The notes beneath the pieces are model-generated. The model was given only the letters and a program-made list of their open reading frames with translations, was not told where the DNA came from and ran no database searches. Below, in pieces: positions 18,969 through 27,574 of a stretch of 64,000 nt of DNA (position 1 is its first letter; every line of letters starts with the position of its first letter). The position numbers and the translations under genes were made by a program. Source of the stretch: Mycobacterium sp. 050128 (GTDB lineage: Bacteria; Actinomycetota; Actinomycetes; Mycobacteriales; Mycobacteriaceae); assembly GCF_036409155.1 (NCBI RefSeq), contig NZ_JAZGLW010000001.1, forward strand, positions 1,612,001 to 1,676,000, written 5' to 3'.

Positions 18969-20690
18969 CTACTCGGTAACGGCCAGCCGCGCGTGGACCG
19001 CTGCCACCGCTTCGGCCATGTCTTCACCGTTGATCTCACGCAGGAAGTCCGCGTCGAGCTCCTCGAAGTCGACCGCTTGAGTCAGGCGCATATCACGATA
19101 TTGCTCCGCGGCCTCCACCATTTGCCGTGCATAGCGTCCGTTGCCGGCGACGTCCAGCGCGGCTTTGCCGCGTACCGTCCGCTGGCTCAGCAGCTTCGCA
19201 GCCTCCAACAGGTTTTCGGCCGCTTCCACGCTGAGCTCCGAGTCGTTGTTCTTTGCAATGACTTTCGCGATTTCGAGAATCTCCTCGGGGGAGTAGGAGT
19301 CGAATTCGATACGGGTGGCGAACCGTGACCGCAGTCCTTCGTTGGTCTCCAGAAGTCTATCGATGTCATTGCTGTAGCCGGCAATAATCACCACGAGACG
19401 GTCTCGGTCGTTTTCCATCCGGGCCAGCAGCGTGTCGAGCGCCTCTTGGCCGAACGGGTCGGACCGACCCTCGCGCTCCTGAACGAGCGTGTAGGCCTCG
19501 TCGATGAACAGCACACCGCCCAGGGCGCGGTCGATCGTCTTCGCGGACTTGACCGCGGACTGTCCTTCGTATTCGGCCACGAAATCCTTACGGGCCGTCT
19601 CGATGAGTTTCGGTTCCTGGATGACGCCCAAACCCGCCAGGATGTTGGCCACCACGCGCGCAATGGTCGTCTTGCCGGTGCCCGGCGGCCCGGTGAAGAT
19701 CATGTGCTTGCTCGCCTGCGCGACCTTCATGCCGCGCGCGGCACGAACTTTGGCCATCTGGGTCGCGGCGCGGTAGCGCTCGACCTGATCCTTGACGCGA
19801 GTCAGCCCGATCTGCCGGCGTAGCTCCGTCTCCGCCTCGGCGAGCAGCTTTTCCCGCCCCGAGGTGTCGGCCACGACGCTGCCCGCATCCCACGGGTCTG
19901 TGCGGGCGGCGATCTGCTCGGCGCTGGTGGTCGCCAGGCGGTAAGACGGATCCTTGAGGGCCGCAGTCACTTTGGGGCTCGGGTGGGTCGTCTGCAGCCA
20001 CTCCAGCAGGGCCACCGCGGCTTCTTCGTTGCCCTGGCCGCGGCGGGTCATTGCCAGATACCAGGCAATGGCCTGCGCGCACGCCTCGCCCGCGGGTGAG
20101 GAATTCGCCTCGGTCAGGCGGCGCTCGGCTTCGGTGAACAAACCGAGATTGGCGGCCGCGACCCCATGTGCGACGCCGGCGGCAGCAGCCAGAAATGTGT
20201 CGGGCCACTTGCCGGCGGCCCGGACTTCGTCGATGACCTCGGTCCAGCGCTGCCCTTCCCCGTAGACCACCGCCTTGGTCCACGACAACAGGTGTTCGGC
20301 ACCGGAGGTCGGGCTGGCTTCGACGGCTTCCAGGGCATCCGCGTAGTTGCCCGCCATTGCTTCGTTCACCGCGAAACCGATCGTGATCGCCAACGGCGAA
20401 TTGACCGGATACGTGATGTCGCCGTAGAGGCCGCCGATCGGAACGCGGGCGCCCAGGGCGCTCATCGAGACCTGGGCAGACCCCGACAGCTGCCCGAAGT
20501 GCTTGCGCGAGTACCAGGCGCGGAACAAGGTCACCCGATCGTTGTCGCCGCACCGGATGCGGCCGACCCATGCGTCACACGCGGTCTCGTCGTAGTTCGT
20601 GATCTCGGTGAACAGATCAAGCGCCCGCGACTCCGAGACCGGCAGCATGCCGACCGCGCTTTCGAACAGGCCGGCCAGATGCTCGCTCAT
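18969..20690 (-). CDS. eccA1: ESX-1 AAA+ ATPase EccA1
   Basis: A 573-residue CbxX/CfqX-type AAA+ ATPase, the same length as Rv3868. The N-terminal half (to about 280) is TPR-like helical repeats. The ATPase domain carries Walker A GPPGTGKT at 334-341 and Walker B VLFIDE at 393-398. EccA proteins are cytosolic and are thought to release chaperones such as EspG from substrates. ATG 20690 overlaps the espH stop (ATGA), indicating translational coupling. Confidence 0.97.
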   Translation of the reverse strand: MSEHLAGLFESAVGMLPVSESRALDLFTEITNYDETACDAWVGRIRCGDNDRVTLFRAWYSRKHFGQLSGSAQVSMSALGARVPIGGLYGDITYPVNSPLAITIGFAVNEAMAGNYADALEAVEASPTSGAEHLLSWTKAVVYGEGQRWTEVIDEVRAAGKWPDTFLAAAAGVAHGVAAANLGLFTEAERRLTEANSSPAGEACAQAIAWYLAMTRRGQGNEEAAVALLEWLQTTHPSPKVTAALKDPSYRLATTSAEQIAARTDPWDAGSVVADTSGREKLLAEAETELRRQIGLTRVKDQVERYRAATQMAKVRAARGMKVAQASKHMIFTGPPGTGKTTIARVVANILAGLGVIQEPKLIETARKDFVAEYEGQSAVKSAKTIDRALGGVLFIDEAYTLVQEREGRSDPFGQEALDTLLARMENDRDRLVVIIAGYSNDIDRLLETNEGLRSRFATRIEFDSYSPEEILEIAKVIAKNNDSELSVEAAENLLEAAKLLSQRTVRGKAALDVAGNGRYARQMVEAAEQYRDMRLTQAVDFEELDADFLREINGEDMAEAVAAVHARLAVTE

Positions 20691-21298
20691 TTATCGGCGG
20701 TGTAGCGCACGGCGAAGACTTCGGCCTGTGCCGTCTCAGCCTGTTCCTCCGTCGGCAACCGCATGCCGGTATCCACGAAGTCACGCAGCAGCTGGGTGCT
20801 GTCCAACCCCATGTCGTTGAGTTGTTGCAGCCCTGCGTTCTCGGCGGCACTGTCCATGACGTAGGTGCGCTGGCCGGCCAGCCCCTTTTGCCGGGCCAAC
20901 TCGGCCAGCACGACGATCTCGTCGGCGAGCTCGTCCTCGGTCAGGTTCGTCGCGGTCGGCGACAGCGTGACCCGCTGAGTGCGGCCGTCGATGAGCGCCG
21001 ACACCGACACCGTCTCGGGAGGATTGGTGACGGTGAACTGCTGGGCGCCGTCCTCTTCGTCCTCTTCGTCGTCGGAGGCCTCGGTTGTCGCGGCGATGGC
21101 CTCCAGCTCGGTGTCGGCCTCTTCGGGCTCGGTCGGCGCGTAGGCGTCCAAGGCGTCGACGGCGGACTCCACGTCGCTGTTGTCGGCGGCGGAGAAGTCC
21201 AGGGCATCCCCGTGATCGTGGCCGTCGTCGTCGGATCCGGACTGGTAGGAGGAGAAGTCCAAGGCGGAGAGATCGTCGTGCTCATCATGCTGGGACAT
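20687..21298 (-). CDS. espH: ESX-1 associated protein EspH
   Basis: A homologue of Rv3867, 203 residues from ATG 21298. The N-terminal half is very acidic (repeated LDFS and DALD segments). The C-terminal half has the conserved TVTNPPETVSVSALIDGR and EVFAVRY segments. In M. marinum EspH is reported as a cytosolic factor needed for export of EspE and EspF. GAAAG sits 9 bases before ATG 21298; an in-frame ATG at 21307 would add three residues but abuts that site. Confidence 0.92.
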   Translation of the reverse strand: MSQHDEHDDLSALDFSSYQSGSDDDGHDHGDALDFSAADNSDVESAVDALDAYAPTEPEEADTELEAIAATTEASDDEEDEEDGAQQFTVTNPPETVSVSALIDGRTQRVTLSPTATNLTEDELADEIVVLAELARQKGLAGQRTYVMDSAAENAGLQQLNDMGLDSTQLLRDFVDTGMRLPTEEQAETAQAEVFAVRYTADK

Positions 21299-21329
21299 GG
21301 GATCCATCTTTCATTGGTAGCGGCAGAAA

Positions 21330-22208
21330 TCAGCCTCGGTACGAGGCGTGAGTGTGGTCGGAGTGCGCGGCTTCTTCATCTGGATTGTGATCGAGCCAGG
21401 CGCGCGCGGGGAGGAATTCCAGCAGTCCGTCTAGTGTCCGTTGCAGATTTTCCTGGGAACCAGGCAGAAAACTTCCGTACAGCTCGCCGTGGACGCGGCG
21501 GGGCAGCGACACCAGTCGTCCCAGCGATGAGTCGAGAACGCCGGCAGCGACCTCGGTGTGCGTGCAGGTGCCGCCGGAGTGGCGCTCGCTGGCGATGATC
21601 TCCACCCAGCTGTCCGGGTTGCCGACGATCTCGGCGTAGACGCGGGCGGTGGCCGGCGCGATGCCGAGGTTGGCCAGGTGTGCCGCGGTGGTGCATTCGG
21701 CCAGTTCGCTTGCCACGCCGGTCAGCGGTTCGACGTTGGCCGGCGTCGCCGGGCCCAGCACGGCGGTCACCATGCCCGCCAGACCCACTTGCGCCGCCAC
21801 CAGTTGCAGCGCGATCAGCTCGCCGTGCCGAGCGGCGATGACATGACGATCGCCCTTGCGGCACACCGCGAAACGCACCATCACGCCGTCGCCCATGTCG
21901 CGGCGCCACCACCGGCCTTCCAGGGTCCGATCGGGCCTGCTGAGCGTGTCGATGATGGCCGCCACGGTCGGGTGGGGCTGGCCCAGTTCGTTCAGCACCC
22001 CTTGCTCGGTGAGGTCCTTCTCCACCTGGTCCCAGACAAGTTTGCGCAAATCGTCTTGCGGGATGTTGTGCCGGATCCCAAGCGCCGTCGGGAATTCGAT
22101 CAGCTGCAGCCGGTCGGCGATCACCAGCATGCCGTCGATGGTCACCTCGACGCCGACTACGTCGTCAACAAGGCCGGCGCGGCCGGCGGCAAGGGGACCG
22201 GACGACAT
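21330..22208 (-). CDS. espG1: ESX-1 chaperone EspG1
   Basis: A 292-residue homologue of Rv3866 (283). EspG proteins bind the helical tip of PPE partners in PE-PPE dimers, keeping them soluble and giving system specificity. Conserved segments include GVEVTIDGMLVIADRL at the N terminus and RWWRRDMGDG mid-protein. The start overlaps the espF stop by one base (TAATG). Its usual client would be PE35-PPE68, but only PPE68 is encoded in this locus. Confidence 0.95.
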   Translation of the reverse strand: MSSGPLAAGRAGLVDDVVGVEVTIDGMLVIADRLQLIEFPTALGIRHNIPQDDLRKLVWDQVEKDLTEQGVLNELGQPHPTVAAIIDTLSRPDRTLEGRWWRRDMGDGVMVRFAVCRKGDRHVIAARHGELIALQLVAAQVGLAGMVTAVLGPATPANVEPLTGVASELAECTTAAHLANLGIAPATARVYAEIVGNPDSWVEIIASERHSGGTCTHTEVAAGVLDSSLGRLVSLPRRVHGELYGSFLPGSQENLQRTLDGLLEFLPARAWLDHNPDEEAAHSDHTHASYRG

Positions 22209-22522
22209 TATTTGTCGAGCAGTTGCTTGTTGAGGTTGCCGGCCAACTCGCTGTCAACGCCCTCGTACGCTTTCTTGGCTGAGCGCAGCTTGGCGGCGAG
22301 CAGCAGGCTGGCGTTTCCGAGGGCTTCGCCCGCCTTTTTGCGGATGCCCTCGATGGTGTCAAAGCCCCCATCGGAGCATCCGCTGATGACGCCGTGCGTG
22401 AGCCAGCAGTTGCTTCCGGTGCCGTTCAGGGCGTCGGCCCCCGCTTGGGCGTCCTTCTGTGCGGCTTCCTGTTTGGTCGCCAGCGTCTCGAGGATCGCTG
22501 GTGATACGAGTAGATTCGCCAT
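22208..22522 (-). CDS. espF: ESX-1 secreted protein EspF
   Basis: A 104-residue EspC/EspF-family protein (Rv3865, 103). A conserved LTHG near residue 42 and a secretion signal Y-E-G-V-D near residue 90 (KKAYEGVDSEL) are visible. EspF is thought to pair with EspE in the way EspC pairs with EspA. It starts 72 bp after espE ends and its stop overlaps espG1. Confidence 0.93.
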   Translation of the reverse strand: MANLLVSPAILETLATKQEAAQKDAQAGADALNGTGSNCWLTHGVISGCSDGGFDTIEGIRKKAGEALGNASLLLAAKLRSAKKAYEGVDSELAGNLNKQLLDK

Positions 22523-22594
22523 TGGTCGGTCTCCTTAACGTTCGATTTTTGCGCTATGGCGTTGGCCCGCTGCGCTTTTGACGCGCGAGTGCTA

Positions 22595-23953
22595 CTAAAG
22601 GACGCGTTCGCGGCCGGCTGCTGCCGGTGCGGCGGCCGGTGCCGCAGGTGCCGCGGCATCGACGGGTGCACGCTCGGTGCCACCGTCTTTACCGGCGGCG
22701 GCGCCCGCTTCTGCGTCCCTCTTGGCGTCTTCTTCCTTCTTCTTGTCCTCGTCGTCCTTGACGTCGCTGACGTCCTGAGCCGCGGCCGGGGCGGCGGCAG
22801 CCGCGGGCGCGGCGCCCTTGGCGGACTGGGCCAGCGACTGGATTTGTTGCATGCCCTGGCCGAGCGTCTGCCCGAACTGGTTGAGCCCCTGCGATGCCTG
22901 CCCGATCTGAGCCAGGCTGGGCGGGGTGAACGCCGCCGGGGCGGGAGTCGTCTTGTCGCCCTTGGCCGGGGTGTCCGTCTTGGAATCCGACGTCTTCGCG
23001 GCGGCGGCCTTGTCACTCGAGGACTGCAGCAGCGCCTTCTGCTCCGGCGAAACTTTGTCGCCCGCCTCGGCGGCCAACTTGTTAATCGACTTCCCGGAGG
23101 ACGCGAACGAGTAGTCCGTCAGGCCGTCGGAAACGGCACGGAAGCCGGACAGCTTCGACGAGGTCTCCGCCGCGATCTCGCCCTTGATCTGGTCGAAGTT
23201 GCCCGCGAGCTTGTCGGTAACGTCCTTGCCGAGCTGGACGTAGCTCTGGCCCAATGTCGTGAGTTTGTTGGCAATGCCCATCGAACTCGACAGGGTGAGC
23301 ATCTCGACGACGAAGACCGCCGCACAACACGCGAACGCGGCGACGATTTGCCACGCCTGCGATACTGCGGCGCCGACGACGGGGATCAGGTACAAGGCAA
23401 GGGCAATACCCGCCGCGGCGGTCAGCACGGCCACGTTGACGGTGCAGCACAGGTGCGCCTGTTTGACCGAAGCGGCCTGCTCACCCAAGTAGCCCTTCAG
23501 GGTCTTGTCGTACTCCTCCATCGTTGTCGTGTAGCCCTTTAGCAGGTTTACCTGAGCGATGTATGCAGTCGCGGCGGTACCGCTCCAGTCGCGCGGATCC
23601 GGAATGGCACCAGGGTCCAGATCTTTCAGGAAGAGGTCGAATTTGTCCTTGGCTGTGGATACGGCGGACCCTGAGTTGGGGCTTCCAAATCCGTTGAGCA
23701 AGTCCACGATAGTGACGCCTAACGCGGCAAAATCGACGATGGCCGTCGGCGTCGGCAGTGCCTTTGTTCCGCTCGCCTTAATCGCATCTATTAGGGCTTT
23801 GTTCTGCTTGGCCGCATAGATCATCCCCTTACCGAGGATGGTGGCAGCGCTCGCACCGAGGTTCGCCCAGTCACCGGTCGAGGCAGCAGTAACGCCGCTT
23901 CCAAAACTCTTTACACACGTCGCTAAATCCGTTGCCCCGTTAAGCCAAGACAC
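22595..23953 (-). CDS. espE: ESX-1 secreted protein EspE
   Basis: A 452-residue homologue of Rv3864 (402), first gene of the minus-strand ESX-1 run. A WSG turn lies near residue 122 (RDWSGTAATAY). Strongly hydrophobic segments follow at about residues 168-215 (including ALYLIPVVGAAV and ACCAAVFVVEML). From about residue 310 it is Ala/Pro-rich and low in complexity with many Lys and Asp. EspE is secreted or surface-exposed in M. marinum. The start is GTG 23953. Confidence 0.93.
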   Translation of the reverse strand: MSWLNGATDLATCVKSFGSGVTAASTGDWANLGASAATILGKGMIYAAKQNKALIDAIKASGTKALPTPTAIVDFAALGVTIVDLLNGFGSPNSGSAVSTAKDKFDLFLKDLDPGAIPDPRDWSGTAATAYIAQVNLLKGYTTTMEEYDKTLKGYLGEQAASVKQAHLCCTVNVAVLTAAAGIALALYLIPVVGAAVSQAWQIVAAFACCAAVFVVEMLTLSSSMGIANKLTTLGQSYVQLGKDVTDKLAGNFDQIKGEIAAETSSKLSGFRAVSDGLTDYSFASSGKSINKLAAEAGDKVSPEQKALLQSSSDKAAAAKTSDSKTDTPAKGDKTTPAPAAFTPPSLAQIGQASQGLNQFGQTLGQGMQQIQSLAQSAKGAAPAAAAAPAAAQDVSDVKDDEDKKKEEDAKRDAEAGAAAGKDGGTERAPVDAAAPAAPAAAPAAAGRERVL

Positions 23954-23979
23954 CTCGGTGTTTCCCTTCGTGCTCGCGT

Positions 23980-24045
23980 ATCCTGTGCACCGATCCTGTG
24001 CACGGTAGAACGAGCCTAACAGCGCTCAGAGCGGGTCCAGTGCAC
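23980..24045 (-). promoter_or_regulatory. GTGCAC repeats upstream of espE
   Basis: ATCCTGTGCAC occurs twice, at 23980-23990 and 23993-24003, a 13-bp period. A related TCCAGTGCAC lies at 24036-24045. The core GTGCAC is self-complementary. All lie within 95 bp of the espE start in the 212-bp gap to the FHA-protein gene, so they are candidate sites for a regulator of the ESX-1 operon. Confidence 0.45.
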
Positions 24046-24165
24046 GAATTTTTCGGCTAGGCAACAGCTTCCACCACCCGGCGTTCGGCCGCCACGGTAA
24101 ACATTGCGGCAAGGTTGCCGAAAGGCGAACAATCAGAATTGGCGCTGCCGGGGGACCCGCCGAAA

Positions 24166-25287
24166 TCAGTTGATGTGGTCTATCAGAGTTTCGATCGCGG
24201 CCGTTACATGCGCGGGTAAAGGCTCCTCGTCCTCCGCGCGCACAATCATTTCTTCGTCGACGCCGGCGGCTTGTGCAAGTTCCAGCGCCGAGAGGTTTGC
24301 CCGGCGCCGGGCCGCGTACAAGCGTTGCGCCAGCGGGGCATCCGGGGCGTTGGCCCCGAGCGTCATCAATTCGTCGCGGTGCCGGCGAACCGCACTCAGC
24401 GCCTTTATCAATTCCGGGGTAATTTGGCTGATCCGGGTGGCCCGGACGGCGATCGCCTCGAGCTGCCGCAGATCGGCGAGGATGGGCGCCGAGCGCTCGG
24501 TGAACTCGGGGTCCTCGGCCGGCGGCAACGCGGAGATGGCCAGACTGCAGCCGTCCACGGCGGCGACGACCGCCTGAGCGATCAGCGACGCCGCGCCGTG
24601 AGTCTCGGGGTTGTCGGCCGTCGCCGGACCGTCGACCGGCACGGCTTGAGCGGCGGTGTCATCCGCCGCGACGGGTTCCCCATGGCGGATCCGATCGATG
24701 GTTCCGGCAGGCCACTGCAGGACTTCCTCGAGCTTCGCGCGGGTCCGTTCGCGCGGCCAACTGCGGCCCTTTTCGAAGGCAATCAGCGCGCCGGCGTTGA
24801 TGATCCCGTCCGACGCGAGGCTGCGCTGGCTGATGTCGAGTTCTCGACGGCGGGCGGCGGCAGCGGCTCCGGCGCGAACGACGCCCGGATCCAGATCGAT
24901 TGGCGCGATGTTGTCCCCCTGCTCATCGGAATCGTCAACCTCCTGTGGGTCAACGGATTTCGGCGGCCTGACGACTTCAAACGTCAGGGCTTTCCCCGCG
25001 GTGGGGTCCCCGAACCGGACGATCGTCTTGTCGGTGATCGTCACGGAGGTCGTGCGTAGTCCGTCGACGAACATGCCGCTCGGGCTGCTGTCGACGATGC
25101 GCCACTGTCCATTGGCGGCTTCGGCCCGCAAGTGCTCCTGCGAGATCTGGGGATCATCGATCTGCACGCCGGCCTGAGGTTCGCGGCCGATGGTCACCAC
25201 GCCGCGGCCGGGCTCGATCGCGTGCGATGTGTCGCCGCTGTGCACCACCAGCAGAGCTGGGCGGGCAGTTGAGGCGGCGCTGGACAT
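24166..25287 (-). CDS. FHA-domain and helix-turn-helix protein (Rv3863-like)
   Basis: A 373-residue protein from ATG 25287, chosen because GAGG lies about 11 bases upstream; the frame is open to a TTG at 25362. Residues 10-100 are an FHA phosphothreonine-binding domain (GREPQAGVQIDD, ISQEHLRAE, SPSGMFVDG). Two Xre-like helix-turn-helix segments follow: one mid-protein (RRRELDISQRSLASDG) and one at the C terminus (ARRRANLSALELAQAAG). The combination suggests a DNA-binding protein tuned by Ser/Thr kinases. It lies between whiB6 and espE, as Rv3863 does. No direct role in secretion can be claimed. Confidence 0.82.
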   Translation of the reverse strand: MSSAASTARPALLVVHSGDTSHAIEPGRGVVTIGREPQAGVQIDDPQISQEHLRAEAANGQWRIVDSSPSGMFVDGLRTTSVTITDKTIVRFGDPTAGKALTFEVVRPPKSVDPQEVDDSDEQGDNIAPIDLDPGVVRAGAAAAARRRELDISQRSLASDGIINAGALIAFEKGRSWPRERTRAKLEEVLQWPAGTIDRIRHGEPVAADDTAAQAVPVDGPATADNPETHGAASLIAQAVVAAVDGCSLAISALPPAEDPEFTERSAPILADLRQLEAIAVRATRISQITPELIKALSAVRRHRDELMTLGANAPDAPLAQRLYAARRRANLSALELAQAAGVDEEMIVRAEDEEPLPAHVTAAIETLIDHIN

Positions 25288-25730
25288 CGTCGGTGATTCC
25301 TCGCTCACTTTGCGTGGCGGCGGGTGGTCCGCCATCAGGAGTCTAACTGATGCACCCGTCAAATTCTATCGCACCGCTACAGTTCAGCGTCAAGTTGTTA
25401 CGGAACGGGCCTGTACACGGCGCCTGGGAGTAACCCCGGCGTAACCGCATCACCGCTACAGTTTGAGTCTTGGCCCGGCCGAGCTCGGCCACGCGGGCCC
25501 CGCTTTTAGGCGTATCACCTGGTCTGCTTCACCATTGGGGCACCGTTTCGCCGCCGTTCTCCGCCAGTTCAGCCAGGTGAAGCCTGCGGCGCGTGAGATG
25601 TGGACCGAAGCGCCTGCGTACCGGCCCGAACGGAAACTAAAGCACCAAACTGTTGCATCGCGACGGTTAGTGCTATACCCTTTCGAGTCATAGGACGCAG
25701 AACTGCAACGCTTTCTGGAGGAACGTAGCG
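25288..25730. promoter_or_regulatory. Divergent regulatory region of the Rv3863-like gene and whiB6
   Basis: 443 bp without a gene. CACCGCTACAGTT occurs twice in the same orientation, at 25372-25384 and 25451-25463. An extended -10 element, TGCTATACC (25671-25679), has TTGCAT at 25653-25658 upstream and would give a 5' UTR of about 45 bases for whiB6. GGAGG near 25717-25721 is the whiB6 ribosome site. In M. tuberculosis whiB6 is controlled by PhoP, but I do not see a clear PhoP direct repeat here. Confidence 0.5.
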
Positions 25731-26012
25731 ATGACCGCAACAACTCTGTACAACATCCCGTTGGGCGCGTGCACCCAGGACCCGGACCGCTGGACGACCG
25801 CTCCCGACGCCGAGGCCAAGGCCCTGTGCCGGGCTTGCCCCCGCCGGTGGCTGTGTGCCCGCGACGCCGTCGAGTCAGCCGGCGCCGAGGGCCTGTGGGC
25901 CGGCGTCGTGATTCCCGAGTCGGGCCGCCCGCGCGCCTTCGCTCTGAACCAATTACGGTCGCTGGCCGAGCGCAACGGGTACCCGGTGCGCGAGACCGCC
26001 AAATCGGCCTAA
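25731..26012 (+). CDS. whiB6: WhiB-family iron-sulfur regulator WhiB6
   Basis: A 93-residue WhiB protein. The four iron-sulfur ligands are C14, C33, C36 and C42 in the WhiB pattern, followed by GLWAG, the family's turn motif. WhiB6 holds a redox-sensitive cluster and in M. tuberculosis and M. marinum adjusts ESX-1 gene expression. Divergent from the Rv3863-like gene as in M. tuberculosis. RBS GGAGG 8 bases before ATG; a perfect 15-bp hairpin terminator lies 110 bp after the stop. Confidence 0.95.
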   Translation: MTATTLYNIPLGACTQDPDRWTTAPDAEAKALCRACPRRWLCARDAVESAGAEGLWAGVVIPESGRPRAFALNQLRSLAERNGYPVRETAKSA

Positions 26013-26123
26013 TTCCCCCTTCCTGAGGCGTCCGCAGTTGAACGATGTCCAGGACCGGAGTGGAAACACCTGAGCGGCTCCATCTTTGGAGCGCCCCACT
26101 CGGATAGCCCGGACCGACGAATA

Positions 26124-26159
26124 GACAGCGCGAGAACCAGCCACGGTTCTCGCGCTGTC
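26124..26159. terminator. Perfect 15-bp hairpin terminator after whiB6
   Basis: GACAGCGCGAGAACC (26124-26138) and its exact complement (26145-26159) flank a six-base loop, followed on the plus strand by TTGCGTTTC. It sits between the convergent ends of whiB6 and the F420-type reductase gene and could serve both. Confidence 0.88.
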
Positions 26160-26166
26160 TTGCGTT

Positions 26167-26607
26167 TCAGGCCGGGTCGAACCGAAAGACGCAGAGACGC
26201 CCCGCCAGCGCCTCGAATTCGTCGGACGTCCCGTCGCGCACCATTCCCGAACGTTTGGCGAACGACACTCCAACCGGCACCTTCTTCGGAAACTCCCGCA
26301 GCACCGGACGCGCCTGTTCGGCCGTCAGTTCGACAATCCTGACTTCCCGGGATCGTCGACCCCGGGCCAGGGTGCCGGTACCCGCGGCCCGGGCGTTCGC
26401 CGCCCAGTCCGCGCCCGGGTAGCCCGCGACGACGTAGAGGCCGCCCTGAAATTCAAACGGCGTCATCGGGGTGCTGCGCGGTTGACCGGATTTGCGGCCG
26501 GGCACGGTGAGCACCATGGCGGGGCCGGTCGGTATCCCCAGTTTCTGCACCGCCATCATCACCTTGTTCATCGGCTTGAGGTAGCGCGGCGGCTGTGGTT
26601 CGGACAT
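26167..26607 (-). CDS. Deazaflavin (F420)-dependent nitroreductase-family protein
   Basis: A 146-residue protein of the split beta-barrel DUF385/Ddn-like family. Conserved features are LTVPGRKSGQPRSTPM near residue 35 and VVAGYPGADWAANARA near residue 60, typical of mycobacterial F420H2-binding reductases. The substrate is unknown. ATG 26607 is preceded by AAAGGAGA; the frame is open further upstream but without a ribosome site. It lies 23 bp after the NmrA-like gene on the same strand, so both may share the ECF-type promoter. Confidence 0.86.
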   Translation of the reverse strand: MSEPQPPRYLKPMNKVMMAVQKLGIPTGPAMVLTVPGRKSGQPRSTPMTPFEFQGGLYVVAGYPGADWAANARAAGTGTLARGRRSREVRIVELTAEQARPVLREFPKKVPVGVSFAKRSGMVRDGTSDEFEALAGRLCVFRFDPA

Positions 26608-26630
26608 GTCGGAATCTCCTTTTCTGGGAT

Positions 26631-27467
26631 CTAGCCCGTGTACAGGTCTCGGTGCTCGGACACCCACTGCGCGAAGGACTGTGGCGCTCGGCCGAGGATC
26701 TTCTCCGCGTCGTGCGTGACAAGTGCCGGATGGTCCATCGTTTCGGCGAGCATGGCCGTATACGCGTCGCCGAACTCGGCGCCGAAGCCCAAATCGATGA
26801 AGCGTTGCCGCACCGCCTCTGCCGGAATTTCGCGGTACTGCAGCCGGCGCCCCAGCACCGTGCCGATAATCCCCACCAGTTGTGTGTTGGTCAGCGCCTG
26901 GGGACCGGTCAACGGAACCCGTTGACCGACAAGCTCATCGCTGAGCAGTGCGCGCGCCGCGACAGCCGCGATGTCGCTCTCGACGATCGGTGCGGTCGAT
27001 GCCGCGGCATACGGCCCGGCCACCACATCGCCGGCACGAATCTGTGCGGCCCACATCCCGGCGAAGTTCGTCGCAAAGACCGTCGGCCGCAGGCTTACCC
27101 ATGCCAGGCCCGAGCCGACGGCCAGCTGCTCGACCTCGCGGTTGCGGTCACCGCGGAAGCGCGACGGCTGTCGTGAGAAGTCGTCATCGGCGTTGATCGC
27201 CGACAGTGCAACCAGTTTGGTGACTCCCGCGCGCCGGCATTCGGCCACGACGTCGGGGAGAGTTTCGCCGAGTGCACGCGAGTTCAAGAAGACCGCCGAC
27301 GCTCCCGGCAGCGCTTCGCCCACCGAATCGAGCACCTCGACGGGCGAGGGAAATCCGGCGCGGTTCGGGGTGCGGGTGATGGCGCGCACCGATGCGCCCG
27401 CGGCGACGAGGTCGGCAACGAGGGGACGTCCGACATTGCCGGTCGCTCCGGTTACGACGATGGTCAT
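26631..27467 (-). CDS. NmrA-like NAD(P)-binding Rossmann protein
   Basis: A 278-residue atypical short-chain reductase with the nucleotide motif TGATGNVGRPL at residues 6-16 and no canonical YxxxK triad apparent, as in NmrA/HSCARG and quinone-reductase-like proteins. AGGAGG lies 7-8 bases before ATG 27467. It is divergent from an ECF sigma gene. Reductases and epimerases of this kind are the typical neighbours and targets of ECF41-type sigma factors, and a matching promoter is present. Confidence 0.87.
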   Translation of the reverse strand: MTIVVTGATGNVGRPLVADLVAAGASVRAITRTPNRAGFPSPVEVLDSVGEALPGASAVFLNSRALGETLPDVVAECRRAGVTKLVALSAINADDDFSRQPSRFRGDRNREVEQLAVGSGLAWVSLRPTVFATNFAGMWAAQIRAGDVVAGPYAAASTAPIVESDIAAVAARALLSDELVGQRVPLTGPQALTNTQLVGIIGTVLGRRLQYREIPAEAVRQRFIDLGFGAEFGDAYTAMLAETMDHPALVTHDAEKILGRAPQSFAQWVSEHRDLYTG

Positions 27468-27503
27468 GGTGTTCCTCCTGAAAGGTCGAAGATCTTCCTC
27501 AAC

Positions 27504-27566
27504 GACGGGCGCGGAGGCGGGAAAGTTACAGTCGGTTCACGTAACTTTTTCCGGCACCAGATCGTC
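27504..27566. promoter_or_regulatory. Symmetrical divergent ECF-type promoters
   Basis: Toward the NmrA-like gene: TGTAACT (complement of 27524-27530), 16 bases, then CGTC (complement of 27504-27507). Toward the sigma gene: CGTAACT (27540-27546), 16 bases, then CGTC (27563-27566). Both resemble the TGTCACA-N16-CGTC consensus reported for ECF41-group sigma factors. The two -35 elements form an 8-bp inverted repeat (AAAGTTAC/GTAACTTT). The sigma-gene start at 27575 would be about 8 bases past its -10, so nearly leaderless. Confidence 0.75.
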
Positions 27567-27574
27567 GATGTCTC

